A stretch of DNA of 64,000 bases from NCBI RefSeq assembly GCF_021538895.1, contig NZ_JADDRL010000009.1, positions 62,001-126,000 on the forward strand, written 5' to 3'. Below are positions 34,784 to 43,503 of the stretch, piece by piece (the stretch's first letter is position 1; each line of letters starts with the position of its first letter). A program made the position numbers and the translations under genes. The notes under the pieces are model-generated. The model had not been told where the DNA came from and did no database searches. It saw nothing but the letters and a program-made list of their open reading frames with translations. This DNA is from Streptomyces olivochromogenes. GTDB lineage: Bacteria > Actinomycetota > Actinomycetes > Streptomycetales > Streptomycetaceae.

Positions 34784-36201
34784 TACCGAGGCTCACCGGA
34801 CGCCTCCCCCGGGGCACCCGCCCCTCCCCCGCCGGGTTCGACCGCCGGCTGATCGCGCCGATGGTCCTCGGTTCCGTCCTCAACCCGGTCAACTCCTCGA
34901 TGATCGCCGTGGCGTTGGTGCCGATCGGTGCGGCCTTCGGAGCGACTCCGGCGGAGACCGTCTGGCTGGTGTCGGCGCTCTACCTGGCCACCGCGGTGGG
35001 CCAGCCGGTGATCGGGCGGTTCGTGGACATGTACGGGCCGCGCCGCCTGTACCTCATCGCCACGGCCCTGGTCGGCGCGGCCGGGCTGCTGGGCGCGCTC
35101 GCCCCCTCCCTGGGCGCGCTCATCGCGGCCCGGGTGCTGCTGGGGTTCGGGACCTCGGCGGCGTATCCGGCGGCCATGCGGCTGACCCGCGCCGAGGCCG
35201 AACGCACCGGCCGGGACAGCCCGGCGGGCGTGCTGGCCGTGCTCGCCGTGGCCGCCCAGACCGTGGTCGTGATCGGCCCCTCGCTCGGCGGTCTGCTGAT
35301 CAGCACCGGCGGCTGGCGCGCCGTCTTCGCGGTCAACGTGCCGCTCTCCGTGGCCTGTCTGGTCCTCGGCGCGCTCCGGCTGCCCCGGGCGGAGCACCTG
35401 CCCGGCGCCGAGCGCAAGAAGACGGCCGGCCCGCGCAGCGTCGACCTGCCCGGCATGCTGCTGTTCGCCGTCACGCTGGTCTCGCTGATGCTGTTCCTGA
35501 TGGACCCGCGCCCGGCCCACTGGTACTTGCCGGCGCTGTCCGCCGCGGCGGCCGTCGGCTTCGCGGCACGGGAGCTGCGGCTGCCGGACCCCTTCGTCGA
35601 CCTGCGGGTGCTGGGCGGGAACATCCCGCTGCTCGCCACGTACCTGCGCCAGTTCCTCGGCTACGCCACCGCCTACTGCTTCCTGTACGGCTACACGCAG
35701 TGGCTGGAGGAGAGCCGCGGCCTGAGCGCCGCCACGGCGGGGCTCGCACTGCTGCCGCTGTCGGTCGCCGCGCTCACCGCCTCCGCGCTGACCGGGCGGC
35801 GCGAGGCGGTGCGCAGCAAGCTGGTGGTCGGCGCCCTGGCGCAGCTGGCCGGGTGCGTCGCCCTGCTCCTCGTCGACGCCGGCAGCCCGGTCTGGGTGCT
35901 GCTCGCCCTCGGCGCCGTCCTCGGCGTGCCGCAGGGGCTGATCGGCCTGGCCTCGCAGAACGCCCTGTACCGGCAGGCCGATCCCGCGCGCATCGCCTCC
36001 GCGGCCGGACTGCTGCGCACCTTCACCTACCTCGGCGCGCTGGGCGCCTCCGCCGCCACCGCGGCGTTCTTCCCGCACCGCGCCGACACGGCCGGGCTGC
36101 ACGGCCTGGCCCTCTTCATGCTCGCCGGATCGGTACTGCTGCTGGCGACGACCCTCCCCGACCGTTCCCTGAACCGGCTCGGTCCCCGAGCCACGTCCTG
36201 A
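34780..36201 (+). CDS. MFS drug-efflux transporter (DHA2-like)
   Basis: A 473-residue protein with 12-14 hydrophobic helices. The motif Gly-Arg-Phe-Val-Asp-Met-Tyr-Gly-Pro-Arg-Arg follows helix 2 (motif A), and Gly-Pro-Ser-Leu-Gly-Gly lies in helix 5 (motif C of antiporters). It probably exports drugs or metabolites by proton antiport. The GTG at 34780 overlaps the MarR stop. It could serve the neighbouring biosynthetic operon as a second exporter, but equally could be an independent resistance unit. Confidence 0.86.
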   Translation: MIPRLTGRLPRGTRPSPAGFDRRLIAPMVLGSVLNPVNSSMIAVALVPIGAAFGATPAETVWLVSALYLATAVGQPVIGRFVDMYGPRRLYLIATALVGAAGLLGALAPSLGALIAARVLLGFGTSAAYPAAMRLTRAEAERTGRDSPAGVLAVLAVAAQTVVVIGPSLGGLLISTGGWRAVFAVNVPLSVACLVLGALRLPRAEHLPGAERKKTAGPRSVDLPGMLLFAVTLVSLMLFLMDPRPAHWYLPALSAAAAVGFAARELRLPDPFVDLRVLGGNIPLLATYLRQFLGYATAYCFLYGYTQWLEESRGLSAATAGLALLPLSVAALTASALTGRREAVRSKLVVGALAQLAGCVALLLVDAGSPVWVLLALGAVLGVPQGLIGLASQNALYRQADPARIASAAGLLRTFTYLGALGASAATAAFFPHRADTAGLHGLALFMLAGSVLLLATTLPDRSLNRLGPRATS

Positions 36202-36261
36202 ACCGGCTCGGTCCCGAGCCGTTCCGCACCCCACGCATCCTCCGAAAGGCCTGAACTCCCG

Positions 36262-36846
36262 ATGTCTCTCACGACCCTCGACCCGCGCACCGCCCTCGTC
36301 GCGATCGACCTCCAGCGCGGCATCGTCGGCATGCCGACCCAGCCGTACGCCGCCTCGGACGTGGTGGCCCGCACGGCCGAACTCGCCGATGCCTTCCGCT
36401 CCCACGGCCTGCCCGTGGTCCTGGTCCGGGTGTCCTTCGCCGCGGACTGGGCCGACGCCGTGCCCGGCCGCACCGAGCGCACGGCCCGCGGCCTGTCCTT
36501 CCCCGAGGGCTGGGACGTCGTCGTCGACGAACTGTCCGGCCACCCCGGCGACATCCACGTCACCAAGCACAACTGGAACGCCTTCCACGGCACCGACCTC
36601 GACGTCCAGCTGCGCCGCCGCGGCGTCAGCCAGATCGTCCTGACCGGCATCGCCACCAGCATCGGCGTCGAGTCCACCGCCCGCGCCGCGTACGAGCACG
36701 GCTACCACGTCACCCTCGCCACCGACGCCATGGCCGACAGCGACCCCGAGGCGCACCGCGGCAGTGTCGAACGCGTCTTCCCGCGGCTCGGCGAGTCGGG
36801 CACCACGGCGGAGATCCTGGAGCTGCTGGCCAAGACCCGCGTCTGA
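36262..36846 (+). CDS. Isochorismatase-fold hydrolase
   Basis: A 194-residue protein of the isochorismatase-like superfamily: Ala-Ile-Asp-Leu-Gln (catalytic Asp, residue about 16), Thr-Lys-His-Asn-Trp-Asn-Ala-Phe (Lys), and Thr-Gly-Ile-Ala-Thr-Ser-Ile-Gly-Val-Glu-Ser-Thr-Ala-Arg. Where cysteine hydrolases (nicotinamidase, carbamoylsarcosine hydrolase) have the nucleophile Cys, this protein has Gly. True isochorismatases also lack the Cys, so a vinyl-ether-type hydrolysis or a non-hydrolytic role is possible. It starts 60 nt after the MFS gene and may be in the same operon. Confidence 0.83.
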   Translation: MSLTTLDPRTALVAIDLQRGIVGMPTQPYAASDVVARTAELADAFRSHGLPVVLVRVSFAADWADAVPGRTERTARGLSFPEGWDVVVDELSGHPGDIHVTKHNWNAFHGTDLDVQLRRRGVSQIVLTGIATSIGVESTARAAYEHGYHVTLATDAMADSDPEAHRGSVERVFPRLGESGTTAEILELLAKTRV

Positions 36847-36872
36847 GCCCCGCTCCGCCCCCGGCTCCGGCC

Positions 36873-36923
36873 GACCCGGCCCCCTGCGCCGAAGCGCCCT
36901 CCGCCCGCGCAAGGGGCCGGGTT
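36873..36923 (+). terminator. Hairpin after the isochorismatase-like gene
   Basis: Arms of 10-11 bp (core CCCGGCCCC at 36875-36883, GGGGCCGGG at 36913-36921) enclose a smaller GCGC-CGAA-GCGC hairpin. It is placed 26 nt past the stop and upstream of the glycosyltransferase gene. Confidence 0.6.
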
Positions 36924-36990
36924 AACATTCGGCCACGCGCACCGTGTCACTCAGACAACGGCAAGCTACCGAAGGGGGCTTGGAAGCCGG

Positions 36991-38949
36991 ATGCCGGTCA
37001 AAGTCAGCGTTGTCGTCCCCGTGTACAACCCCGGGCCCTACATCGAGGACTGTGTCGCCTCGATGCTGCGGCAGTCGCTGCCTCCCGATGAGTTCGAAGT
37101 GATCTTCGTCGACGACGGCTCCACCGACGAGACCCCGGCCAGACTGGACGCGCTGGCCGCCGAGCACCCCCACATCCACGTCGTCCACCAGGCGAACTCC
37201 GGCTGGTCGGGCAAGCCGCGGAACGTGGGGATCGACGCGTCCGAGGGCGAGTTCGTGATGTTCGTCGACAACGACGACTATCTCGGCGACGAGGCCCTTG
37301 AGCGGATGTACGAGTACGGCGTGGCGAACAAGGCCGACGTGATCGTCGGCAAGATGGCGGGGAAGGGCCGCCCGGTCCCGGTGGAGCTGTTCCGCCGCAA
37401 CCATCCGCACGCCACCGTCGAGAACGCGCCGCTGATCGACAGCCTCACCCCGCACAAGATGGTCCGGCGCGCCTTCTTGGACCGCACCGGTCTGCGCTTC
37501 CCGGAGGGCCGGCGCCGCCTGGAGGACCACGTCTTCGTCACCGAGGCGTATCTGCGCGCGGACAACGTCTCGGTGCTCGGCGACTACGTCTGCTACTACC
37601 ACGTCAAGCGGGACGACGCCTCGAACGCCGGCTTCCAGCGCTTCGAGCCGGTCGGCTACTTCAAGAACCTGCGCGAGGCCCTGGACATCGTCGAGCGGTA
37701 CACCGAACCGGGCCGGCTGCGCGACCGGCTGCTGCGCCGCTGGCTGCGCGTGGAGATGGTCGAGCGGATGAGCGGGCGGCGCCTGCTCGCGATGCCCGAC
37801 GACTACCGCCGTGAGCTGTTCCGGGAGATGCGCGCGGTGATCCTGGAGCGCTTCGGCCCCGGCGTCGCGCCCGCGCTCCGGCCCGGCCAGCGCATCGTGG
37901 CCTCGCTGATCAGGGACGACCGTCACGACGACCTCGTGGCCTATGCGCAGTGGGAGATCGGGGTCTCCCCCAAGGGCACGCCGAGCGGCGTCGAGTGGCG
38001 GGACGGGGCGCTGCGCGTCACCTTCACCACCGAGTACACCTCCGGCGGGCAGCCGCTGACGTTCCCGGCCGACGGGCCGAAGACCCCCGCGGACAGCGCG
38101 CCCCGGGACATCGACGAGGCGGCGGCCTGGCTGGGCGCGGACGCCGTCGACGGGTTCGAGCAGGCGACCGCCGACCTGGTCCTGCGCGACCGCGCCAGCT
38201 CCGCCTCGTTCTTCCAGCCGGTCGAGCTCACCCGCGAGCGGGTCCCGGCCGGCGACGGGCGCGTGCGGCTGGTGCTGCACGGCACGGCCACCGTGGACCC
38301 CGGCACCGCGGCCGGCGGCTCCCCACTGGACGGCGGGCTGTGGGACACGTACCTGCGCGTCGGCCTCGGCGGCTGGCACAAGGAGTGCCGCCTGGGCCCG
38401 GCCCCGGCGCACGACCGGCCCACACCGCCCGCCGGCGTGGTCGCGGGCCGTGTGGTGCTGCCGTACTGGACGAAGAACCACCACAACTTCTCGCTGGACG
38501 TCGACCGCGCGGGCAAGGCCCTCGGCCTGGGCCGTGTCACACCCGAGGACGCGGCCGTCTCCGCCGACCACCGGCTGAGCCTTGCCCTGCCGCTCTACGT
38601 CCCGGACCGCACCGACGTCCTGGTGCGGCTGACCGACACCGCGTCGGACAGGTCCCTGCGACAGTCCGGGACGCTGACCCCGGCCGACGGAGCCGGCTCG
38701 CTGCTGGAGGTGGGCGTGGAGCGGCACGGCATGAAGGGGGGACGGCTGGAGGTGTGTCTCGCCCCGGAGGCCGACACCCCGCGCTTCGTGGCGCTGCCGC
38801 TCGTCCTGCGCGTGACCCGGACCGGTGGCGTCCGGGTGGATCGGCCCGCCCCGCCCGGTCTGCTCCGGCGGCTGGTGCGCAAGGTCCGGCGGATGCTGGG
38901 CGCGGCCCCACGGAGGGCCACGTCCCACGGCACGACTCGGGGGGCGTGA
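36991..38949 (+). CDS. TarS/TarP-like family 2 glycosyltransferase
   Basis: A 652-residue protein. Residues 1-230 are a GT-A fold GT2 domain: Val-Ser-Val-Val-Val-Pro-Val-Tyr-Asn, Phe-Val-Asp-Asp-Gly-Ser-Thr-Asp, a Gly-Lys-Pro-Arg-Asn-Val-Gly segment, and Asp-Asn-Asp-Asp as the metal-binding DxD. The helical part after it and the start of the C-terminal half match the plan of staphylococcal TarS/TarP teichoic acid glycosyltransferases. The remaining 350 residues look beta-rich with a basic C-terminus. With the rhamnose genes next door, it may add sugar to a cell-wall polymer. Cytoplasmic, no membrane helix. Confidence 0.82.
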   Translation: MPVKVSVVVPVYNPGPYIEDCVASMLRQSLPPDEFEVIFVDDGSTDETPARLDALAAEHPHIHVVHQANSGWSGKPRNVGIDASEGEFVMFVDNDDYLGDEALERMYEYGVANKADVIVGKMAGKGRPVPVELFRRNHPHATVENAPLIDSLTPHKMVRRAFLDRTGLRFPEGRRRLEDHVFVTEAYLRADNVSVLGDYVCYYHVKRDDASNAGFQRFEPVGYFKNLREALDIVERYTEPGRLRDRLLRRWLRVEMVERMSGRRLLAMPDDYRRELFREMRAVILERFGPGVAPALRPGQRIVASLIRDDRHDDLVAYAQWEIGVSPKGTPSGVEWRDGALRVTFTTEYTSGGQPLTFPADGPKTPADSAPRDIDEAAAWLGADAVDGFEQATADLVLRDRASSASFFQPVELTRERVPAGDGRVRLVLHGTATVDPGTAAGGSPLDGGLWDTYLRVGLGGWHKECRLGPAPAHDRPTPPAGVVAGRVVLPYWTKNHHNFSLDVDRAGKALGLGRVTPEDAAVSADHRLSLALPLYVPDRTDVLVRLTDTASDRSLRQSGTLTPADGAGSLLEVGVERHGMKGGRLEVCLAPEADTPRFVALPLVLRVTRTGGVRVDRPAPPGLLRRLVRKVRRMLGAAPRRATSHGTTRGA

Positions 38950-38953
38950 CGCG

Positions 38954-39553
38954 GTGCGCGCACTGGAGATCGAGGGCGCCTGGGTCCTGGAGCCCACCGT
39001 GTTCCCGGACGATAGGGGCAGCTTCCACGAGTGGTACCGGGGCGCGGAGTTCCGGGAGGCCACCGGGTACGACCTGGGCCTGGCCCAGGCCAACTGCTCG
39101 GTGTCCCGGCGGGGCGTCGTGCGCGGCGTGCACTTCGCCGACGTGCCGCCGGGTCAGGCCAAGTACGTCTCGTGCGTGCGCGGGGCCGTGCTGGACGTGG
39201 TGGTGGACGTCCGCGTCGGGTCGCCCACGTTCGGCCGCTGGGAGGCCGTACGGCTGGACGACGAGACGCATCGCGCCGTGTTCCTCGCGGAGGGGCTCGG
39301 CCACGCCTTCATGGCGCTCACCGACGACGCCACGGTCGTGTACCTGTGCTCGACCGGGTACGCGCCGGGCCGTGAGCACGGGGTGCACCCGCTCGACCCC
39401 GGCCTGGGCATCGTCTGGCCGGAGGGGATCGAGCCGGTGCTGTCCGGGAAGGACGCCGAGGCGCCCTCGCTCGCCGAGGCGGAGCGGTCCGGTCTGCTTC
39501 CCGCGTACCCGGACTGCTCCGCCCACTACGAGCGGCTGCGCGCCGGCCGGTGA
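38954..39553 (+). CDS. rmlC: dTDP-4-dehydrorhamnose 3,5-epimerase
   Basis: A 199-residue cupin. Diagnostic segments: Asp-Asp-Arg-Gly-Ser-Phe-His-Glu-Trp, Arg-Gly-Val-His-Phe (catalytic His near residue 61), Ser-Pro-Thr-Phe-Gly-Arg-Trp, and Gly-His-Ala-Phe-Met-Ala-Leu. It converts dTDP-4-keto-6-deoxyglucose to the L-lyxo form. It starts with GTG 4 nt after the glycosyltransferase stop and runs convergently with rmlABD. 3,5-epimerase and 3- or 5-only epimerases look alike, but the linked rmlA, rmlB and rmlD make the rhamnose pathway most likely. Confidence 0.88.
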   Translation: MRALEIEGAWVLEPTVFPDDRGSFHEWYRGAEFREATGYDLGLAQANCSVSRRGVVRGVHFADVPPGQAKYVSCVRGAVLDVVVDVRVGSPTFGRWEAVRLDDETHRAVFLAEGLGHAFMALTDDATVVYLCSTGYAPGREHGVHPLDPGLGIVWPEGIEPVLSGKDAEAPSLAEAERSGLLPAYPDCSAHYERLRAGR

Positions 39554-39554
39554 G

Positions 39555-39579
39555 GCCGCCGGCCACCCAGGCCGGCGGC
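39555..39579. terminator. Bidirectional hairpin between rmlC and the methyltransferase gene
   Basis: A perfect 10-bp stem (GCCGCCGGCC / GGCCGGCGGC) with a 5-nt loop, immediately after the rmlC stop and 17 nt from the end of the convergent methyltransferase gene. Confidence 0.75.
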
Positions 39580-39595
39580 GCAGCGGATCAGCGGT

Positions 39596-40399
39596 TCAGC
39601 GGCCGGAGTCGAGCGGCTCCAGCGCGCGGCGCAGGGGCTCCCAGCCGCGGGACCGCTTGGTGCCGCGGTTGCGGGCCGCGACCAGCGCCTTCCAGAAGCC
39701 GGCGGCGATCAGCGTCTCCGGCTGCACGGCCGTGGTCCGCTCCAGGATCGACTCGGGCACCTTCTGCGGGTCGGGGACTTCGAACTCGGCGATGATCTCG
39801 TCGTACTTGTCCTGGAGGACCGTGTTCGACGGGTCGGCGCCGAAGACCAGCAGCTGGCCGGTCGGCGCGGTGTCGGCCAGGACCGTCACCAGGTCGGGGC
39901 GGTGGCGGCGGAGGATCTCGACGAGCTTGTAGACGTCGCCGGTCCAGGCGTTGGTGTGCCGGTCGCGGGCCGCCTCGTCCACGTTGCGCGGCAGCATGTC
40001 GTCGAAGACGATCACGCTCGCCCAGTCCGAGTGCTTCTCGATGTTGATGAAGTCGCGCAGCGCGAACTCGAACAGGTGCATGCCGTCGATGAACGACAGG
40101 TCCAGGGTGGTGCGCCGCCAATAGCCGAACGGGCTGCGGTTGCGGGCCAGTTGGCGCAGCGGATGGCGGCCGCCCCTGAGGTGCGCGAGCGGGTTGTCCC
40201 GGGCGAAGAAGTCGTCGCTGGTCGCCTTCGCCAGGTGCACGTCGCAGCGGATCTCCGAGACCACCTTGAACGCGGGGTCGATCGCGATGCTGGGTACCCG
40301 GGACAGCGTCAGACTGCGGCCGTCGTTGACGCCGATCTCCAGGTAGTTGCGGTTCGCGGTGACCTTGTGGAGCTCCCGCAGGAACTCGTGCCGTTTCAC
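39596..40399 (-). CDS. Class I SAM-dependent methyltransferase
   Basis: A 267-residue protein. Tyr-Leu-Glu-Ile-Gly-Val-Asn-Asp-Gly-Arg-Ser (about residues 19-29) is motif I of SAM methyltransferases, and Phe-Ile-Asp-Gly-Met-His plus Val-Phe-Asp-Asp-Met are later core motifs. The layout resembles sugar- or polysaccharide-modifying O-methyltransferases. Its GTG start overlaps the rmlD stop (GTGA) behind AAGGAG, so it belongs to the rmlABD operon and might methylate rhamnose or the glycan it ends up in. Confidence 0.78.
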   Translation of the reverse strand: MKRHEFLRELHKVTANRNYLEIGVNDGRSLTLSRVPSIAIDPAFKVVSEIRCDVHLAKATSDDFFARDNPLAHLRGGRHPLRQLARNRSPFGYWRRTTLDLSFIDGMHLFEFALRDFINIEKHSDWASVIVFDDMLPRNVDEAARDRHTNAWTGDVYKLVEILRRHRPDLVTVLADTAPTGQLLVFGADPSNTVLQDKYDEIIAEFEVPDPQKVPESILERTTAVQPETLIAAGFWKALVAARNRGTKRSRGWEPLRRALEPLDSGR

Positions 40400-41277
40400 T
40401 GAGACATCTCCTTGCGGATGTGGGGCAGTGCTTCGTGCAGGGCGGACCGCCAGTCCCTCGGCGGTGCCAGACCGATCTCCCGCCACCGGCCGTGCGCGAG
40501 CGCGCTGTAGGCGGGGCGCGGCGCGGGCCGCGAAAAGGCGTCGCTGCTGGTGGGGCGTACCCGGGCCGGGTCCGCGCCGACCTGGCGGAACACCTCCTGG
40601 GCCAGCTCGTGCCAGCTGGCCTCGCCGGAACTGGTGGCGTGGAAGACTCCGTGCGCGCCCTCGTCGCGGCCCATTCGGGCGCCGAGGTCCGCGATCCGGG
40701 CGGCGACGTCGGCGCTCCAGGTCGGCTGGCCGCGCTGGTCGTCGACGACGTCCAGGGTGTCCCGGCGGGCTTCGAGTTCGAGCATCGTACGGACGAAGCT
40801 GCGGCCGTGGGCGCCGTACAGCCAGGCCGTGCGTACGACCGCGCCCGCGCCCGGGAGTTCGTCCAGCACCGCCTGTTCGCCGACGAGTTTGGTGCGGCCG
40901 TAGGCGGTGCGCGGGGCCGGGGGATGGTCCTCGGAGTAGGGGGTGGCGCCGGCTTCGCCGGAGAAGACGTAGTCGGTGGAGACGTGGACGAGTCGCGCGC
41001 CGTGTGCCGCGCAGGCGCGGGCGAGCAGGCGGGGGCCGTCGCCGTTGACGCGCAGCGCGCGGGCCTCGTCGGTCTCGGCGTCGTCGACGGCGGTGTACGC
41101 GGCGCAGTTGACGACCAGGTCGGGGCGGTGGTCCGCGAACGCCCGGCGGATCGCCTCGGGTTCGGTGATGTCCAGGTCGGCGCGGCCCAGGGCCGTGACC
41201 TCCGCACCGCGCCGCAGCAGTTCCTCGACCGTGTCCCGGCCGAGCATCCCGGCCGCGCCGGTGACCAGCCACCTCAT
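40396..41277 (-). CDS. rmlD: dTDP-4-dehydrorhamnose reductase
   Basis: A 293-residue short-chain-type reductase. Gly-Ala-Ala-Gly-Met-Leu-Gly (residues 7-13) binds NAD(P)H; the catalytic Tyr-x3-Lys is Tyr-Gly-Arg-Thr-Lys. Ser-Thr-Asp-Tyr-Val-Phe and Arg-Thr-Ala-Trp-Leu-Tyr-Gly are RmlD signatures. It makes dTDP-L-rhamnose in the last pathway step. It overlaps rmlB and the methyltransferase gene by 4 nt each. Confidence 0.93.
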   Translation of the reverse strand: MRWLVTGAAGMLGRDTVEELLRRGAEVTALGRADLDITEPEAIRRAFADHRPDLVVNCAAYTAVDDAETDEARALRVNGDGPRLLARACAAHGARLVHVSTDYVFSGEAGATPYSEDHPPAPRTAYGRTKLVGEQAVLDELPGAGAVVRTAWLYGAHGRSFVRTMLELEARRDTLDVVDDQRGQPTWSADVAARIADLGARMGRDEGAHGVFHATSSGEASWHELAQEVFRQVGADPARVRPTSSDAFSRPAPRPAYSALAHGRWREIGLAPPRDWRSALHEALPHIRKEMSQ

Positions 41278-42254
41278 CGCGCACCGGACCCGGAATGCCG
41301 CTTGAGCGGCTCCCACCAGGCGCGGTTGTCCCGGTACCAGGCGACGGTCTCGGCCAGCCCGGTGGCGAAGTCGCGGCGCGGGCGGTAGCCCAGTTCGTCG
41401 CGGATCTTGCTCCAGTCGACGGAGTAGCGCAGGTCGTGGCCCTTGCGGTCGGTGACGTACTCGACCCGGTCCCAGTCCGCGCCGCACGCGTCGAGGAGCA
41501 GTCCGGTGAGCTCCTTGTTGCTCAGCTCGGTGCCGCCGCCGACGTTGTACACCTCGCCGGGGCGGCCCTTCGTGCGGACGAGTTCCACACCGTGGCAGTG
41601 GTCGTCGACGTGCAGCCAGTCGCGGACGTTGCGCCCGTCGCCGTACAGCGGCACCGGCGCGCCGTCGAGCAGGTTGGTGACGAACAGCGGGACGACCTTC
41701 TCGGGGAACTGGTGCGGGCCGTAGTTGTTGGAGCAGCGGGTGACACGGACGTCCAGGCCGTGGGTGCGGTGGTAGGTCAGGGCGAGCAGGTCGGAGGAGG
41801 CCTTGGACGCGGAGTACGGGGAGTTGGGGGACAGCGGGTGGGTCTCGGGCCAGGAGCCGGACTCGATGGAGCCGTAGACCTCGTCGGTGGAGATGTGCAC
41901 GAACGGGCCGACGCCGTAGCGCAGGGCCGCGTCCAGCAGGGTCTGGGTGCCCACCACGTTGGTGAGCACGAACTCGCTCGCCCCGTCGATCGAGCGGTCC
42001 ACATGGGACTCGGCGGCGAAGTGCACGACCTGGTCGGCCTCGGCCATCAGCTTGTCGACCAGGGCGGCGTCGCGGATGTCGCCCCGCACGAACCGGAGTC
42101 GGGGGTGGTCGACGGGCAGGTTGTCGAGGGTGCCGGCGTAGGTGAGCTTGTCGAGCACCGTGATCCGGGGCGCGTTTGGGGCGTCGTCGGCGAGGAGCGT
42201 GCGGACGTACGTGGAGCCGATGAACCCGGCGGCGCCGGTGACGAGGAGATTCAT
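41274..42254 (-). CDS. rmlB: dTDP-glucose 4,6-dehydratase
   Basis: A 326-residue extended SDR. Gly-Ala-Ala-Gly-Phe-Ile-Gly-Ser binds NAD+, Ser-Thr-Asp-Glu-Val-Tyr-Gly holds the active-site Asp-Glu pair and Tyr-Ser-Ala-Ser-Lys is the Tyr-x3-Lys. It forms dTDP-4-keto-6-deoxyglucose. The ATG at 42254 overlaps the rmlA stop. Confidence 0.95.
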   Translation of the reverse strand: MNLLVTGAAGFIGSTYVRTLLADDAPNAPRITVLDKLTYAGTLDNLPVDHPRLRFVRGDIRDAALVDKLMAEADQVVHFAAESHVDRSIDGASEFVLTNVVGTQTLLDAALRYGVGPFVHISTDEVYGSIESGSWPETHPLSPNSPYSASKASSDLLALTYHRTHGLDVRVTRCSNNYGPHQFPEKVVPLFVTNLLDGAPVPLYGDGRNVRDWLHVDDHCHGVELVRTKGRPGEVYNVGGGTELSNKELTGLLLDACGADWDRVEYVTDRKGHDLRYSVDWSKIRDELGYRPRRDFATGLAETVAWYRDNRAWWEPLKRHSGSGAR

Positions 42255-43318
42255 GAACGGATCTGCACCTTGCTGTGGTCTCCGAGGACGAGGCGGTGGG
42301 CACTGGGCACGCCGGCCGCCGGGGTCACCTCGACGTGCCGGCCGATCAGCGAGGACTCGATCCGGCCCACCCCGTCGATGGAGGAGTCCCGCAGCACGAT
42401 GGAGAACTCCAGCTCGCTGTCCGTGATCCGGCAGTTCTCCGCGACCGAGGTGTAGGGGCCGACGTAGGAGTCGCTGATCACGGTCCCCGACCCGATGGCG
42501 ACGGGGCCGACGATCCGCGAGTTCACGATCCGCGCGCCCTCCTCGACGACGATCCGGCCGACGGTCTCGGACCGGTCGTCCACCTCGCCGTCGATGCGCC
42601 GCTCCATGCTCTCCAGGACGGTCCGGTTGACCTCCAGCATGTCGCCGACGTTGCCGGTGTCCTTCCAGTAGCCCTCGATGACCGTGGAGCGCACGTCGGC
42701 CCGGCTGTCGATGAGGTGCTGGAGGGCGTGGGTGATCTCCAACTCGCCGCGCCAGGACGGCCTGATGGCGCGTACGGCCTCGTGGATCGCGGGGGTGAAG
42801 AGGTAGACGCCGACCAGGGCGAGGTCGCTCTTGGGGTGCTCCGGCTTCTCCTCCAGGCCGATCACCTGCCCGGCCGGGTCGAGTTCGGCGACGCCGAAGG
42901 AGCGGGGGTCGGGGACGTGGGTGAGCAGGATCTGGGCGTCCGGGCGGCTGACGCGGAACGCGTCGACGAGGGAGTTGATCCCGCCGACGACGAAGTTGTC
43001 GCCGAGGTACATCACGAAGTCGTCGTCCGCGAGGAAGTCCCGTGCGATCAGCACCGCGTGGGCGAGGCCGAGCGGCCGCTCCTGGGGTATGTAGGTGACC
43101 TCCAGGCCGAACTTCGAACCGTCGCCGACCGCCTCCTCGATCTCGGCGGCGGTCTCCCCGACGACGATCCCGACCTCGGTGATCCCCGCCGCGGCGATGG
43201 CTTCCAGCCCGTAGAAGAGCACCGGTTTGTTGGCCACCGGGACGAGCTGTTTCGCCGACGTGTGGGTGATCGGCCGCAGCCGGGTACCGGCACCGCCGGA
43301 GAGCACCAGAGCCTTCAT
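42251..43318 (-). CDS. rmlA: Glucose-1-phosphate thymidylyltransferase, long StrD-type
   Basis: A 355-residue nucleotidyltransferase. Leu-Ser-Gly-Gly-Ala-Gly-Thr-Arg-Leu-Arg-Pro (residues 6-16) is the dTTP site, and the sequence Gly-Asp-Asn-Phe-Val lies mid-protein. The C-terminal 100 residues are a left-handed beta-helix, so this is the 355-residue StrD form and not the 290-residue RmlA form. It makes dTDP-glucose, the first pathway step. The ATG at 43318 is preferred over an in-frame GTG at 43327. It heads the rmlA-rmlB-rmlD-methyltransferase operon. Confidence 0.93.
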   Translation of the reverse strand: MKALVLSGGAGTRLRPITHTSAKQLVPVANKPVLFYGLEAIAAAGITEVGIVVGETAAEIEEAVGDGSKFGLEVTYIPQERPLGLAHAVLIARDFLADDDFVMYLGDNFVVGGINSLVDAFRVSRPDAQILLTHVPDPRSFGVAELDPAGQVIGLEEKPEHPKSDLALVGVYLFTPAIHEAVRAIRPSWRGELEITHALQHLIDSRADVRSTVIEGYWKDTGNVGDMLEVNRTVLESMERRIDGEVDDRSETVGRIVVEEGARIVNSRIVGPVAIGSGTVISDSYVGPYTSVAENCRITDSELEFSIVLRDSSIDGVGRIESSLIGRHVEVTPAAGVPSAHRLVLGDHSKVQIRS

Positions 43319-43503
43319 CTGCCACACCCTAGTGGGGATGGTCCGGATCGGACCTCTGTTTGGCTGTCCGGATTCTTACGACAGTACGTCTTCGGTTCGT
43401 CGAGTGCCTTTCCCCCCGGTGTCGCGGACCGGCGTCGCGGACCGAGCGTGGCGCGGGCGTGGCGCGGGCGGGTCGTCGTGGCGCCGGAGTACCGTCACCG
43501 GCG

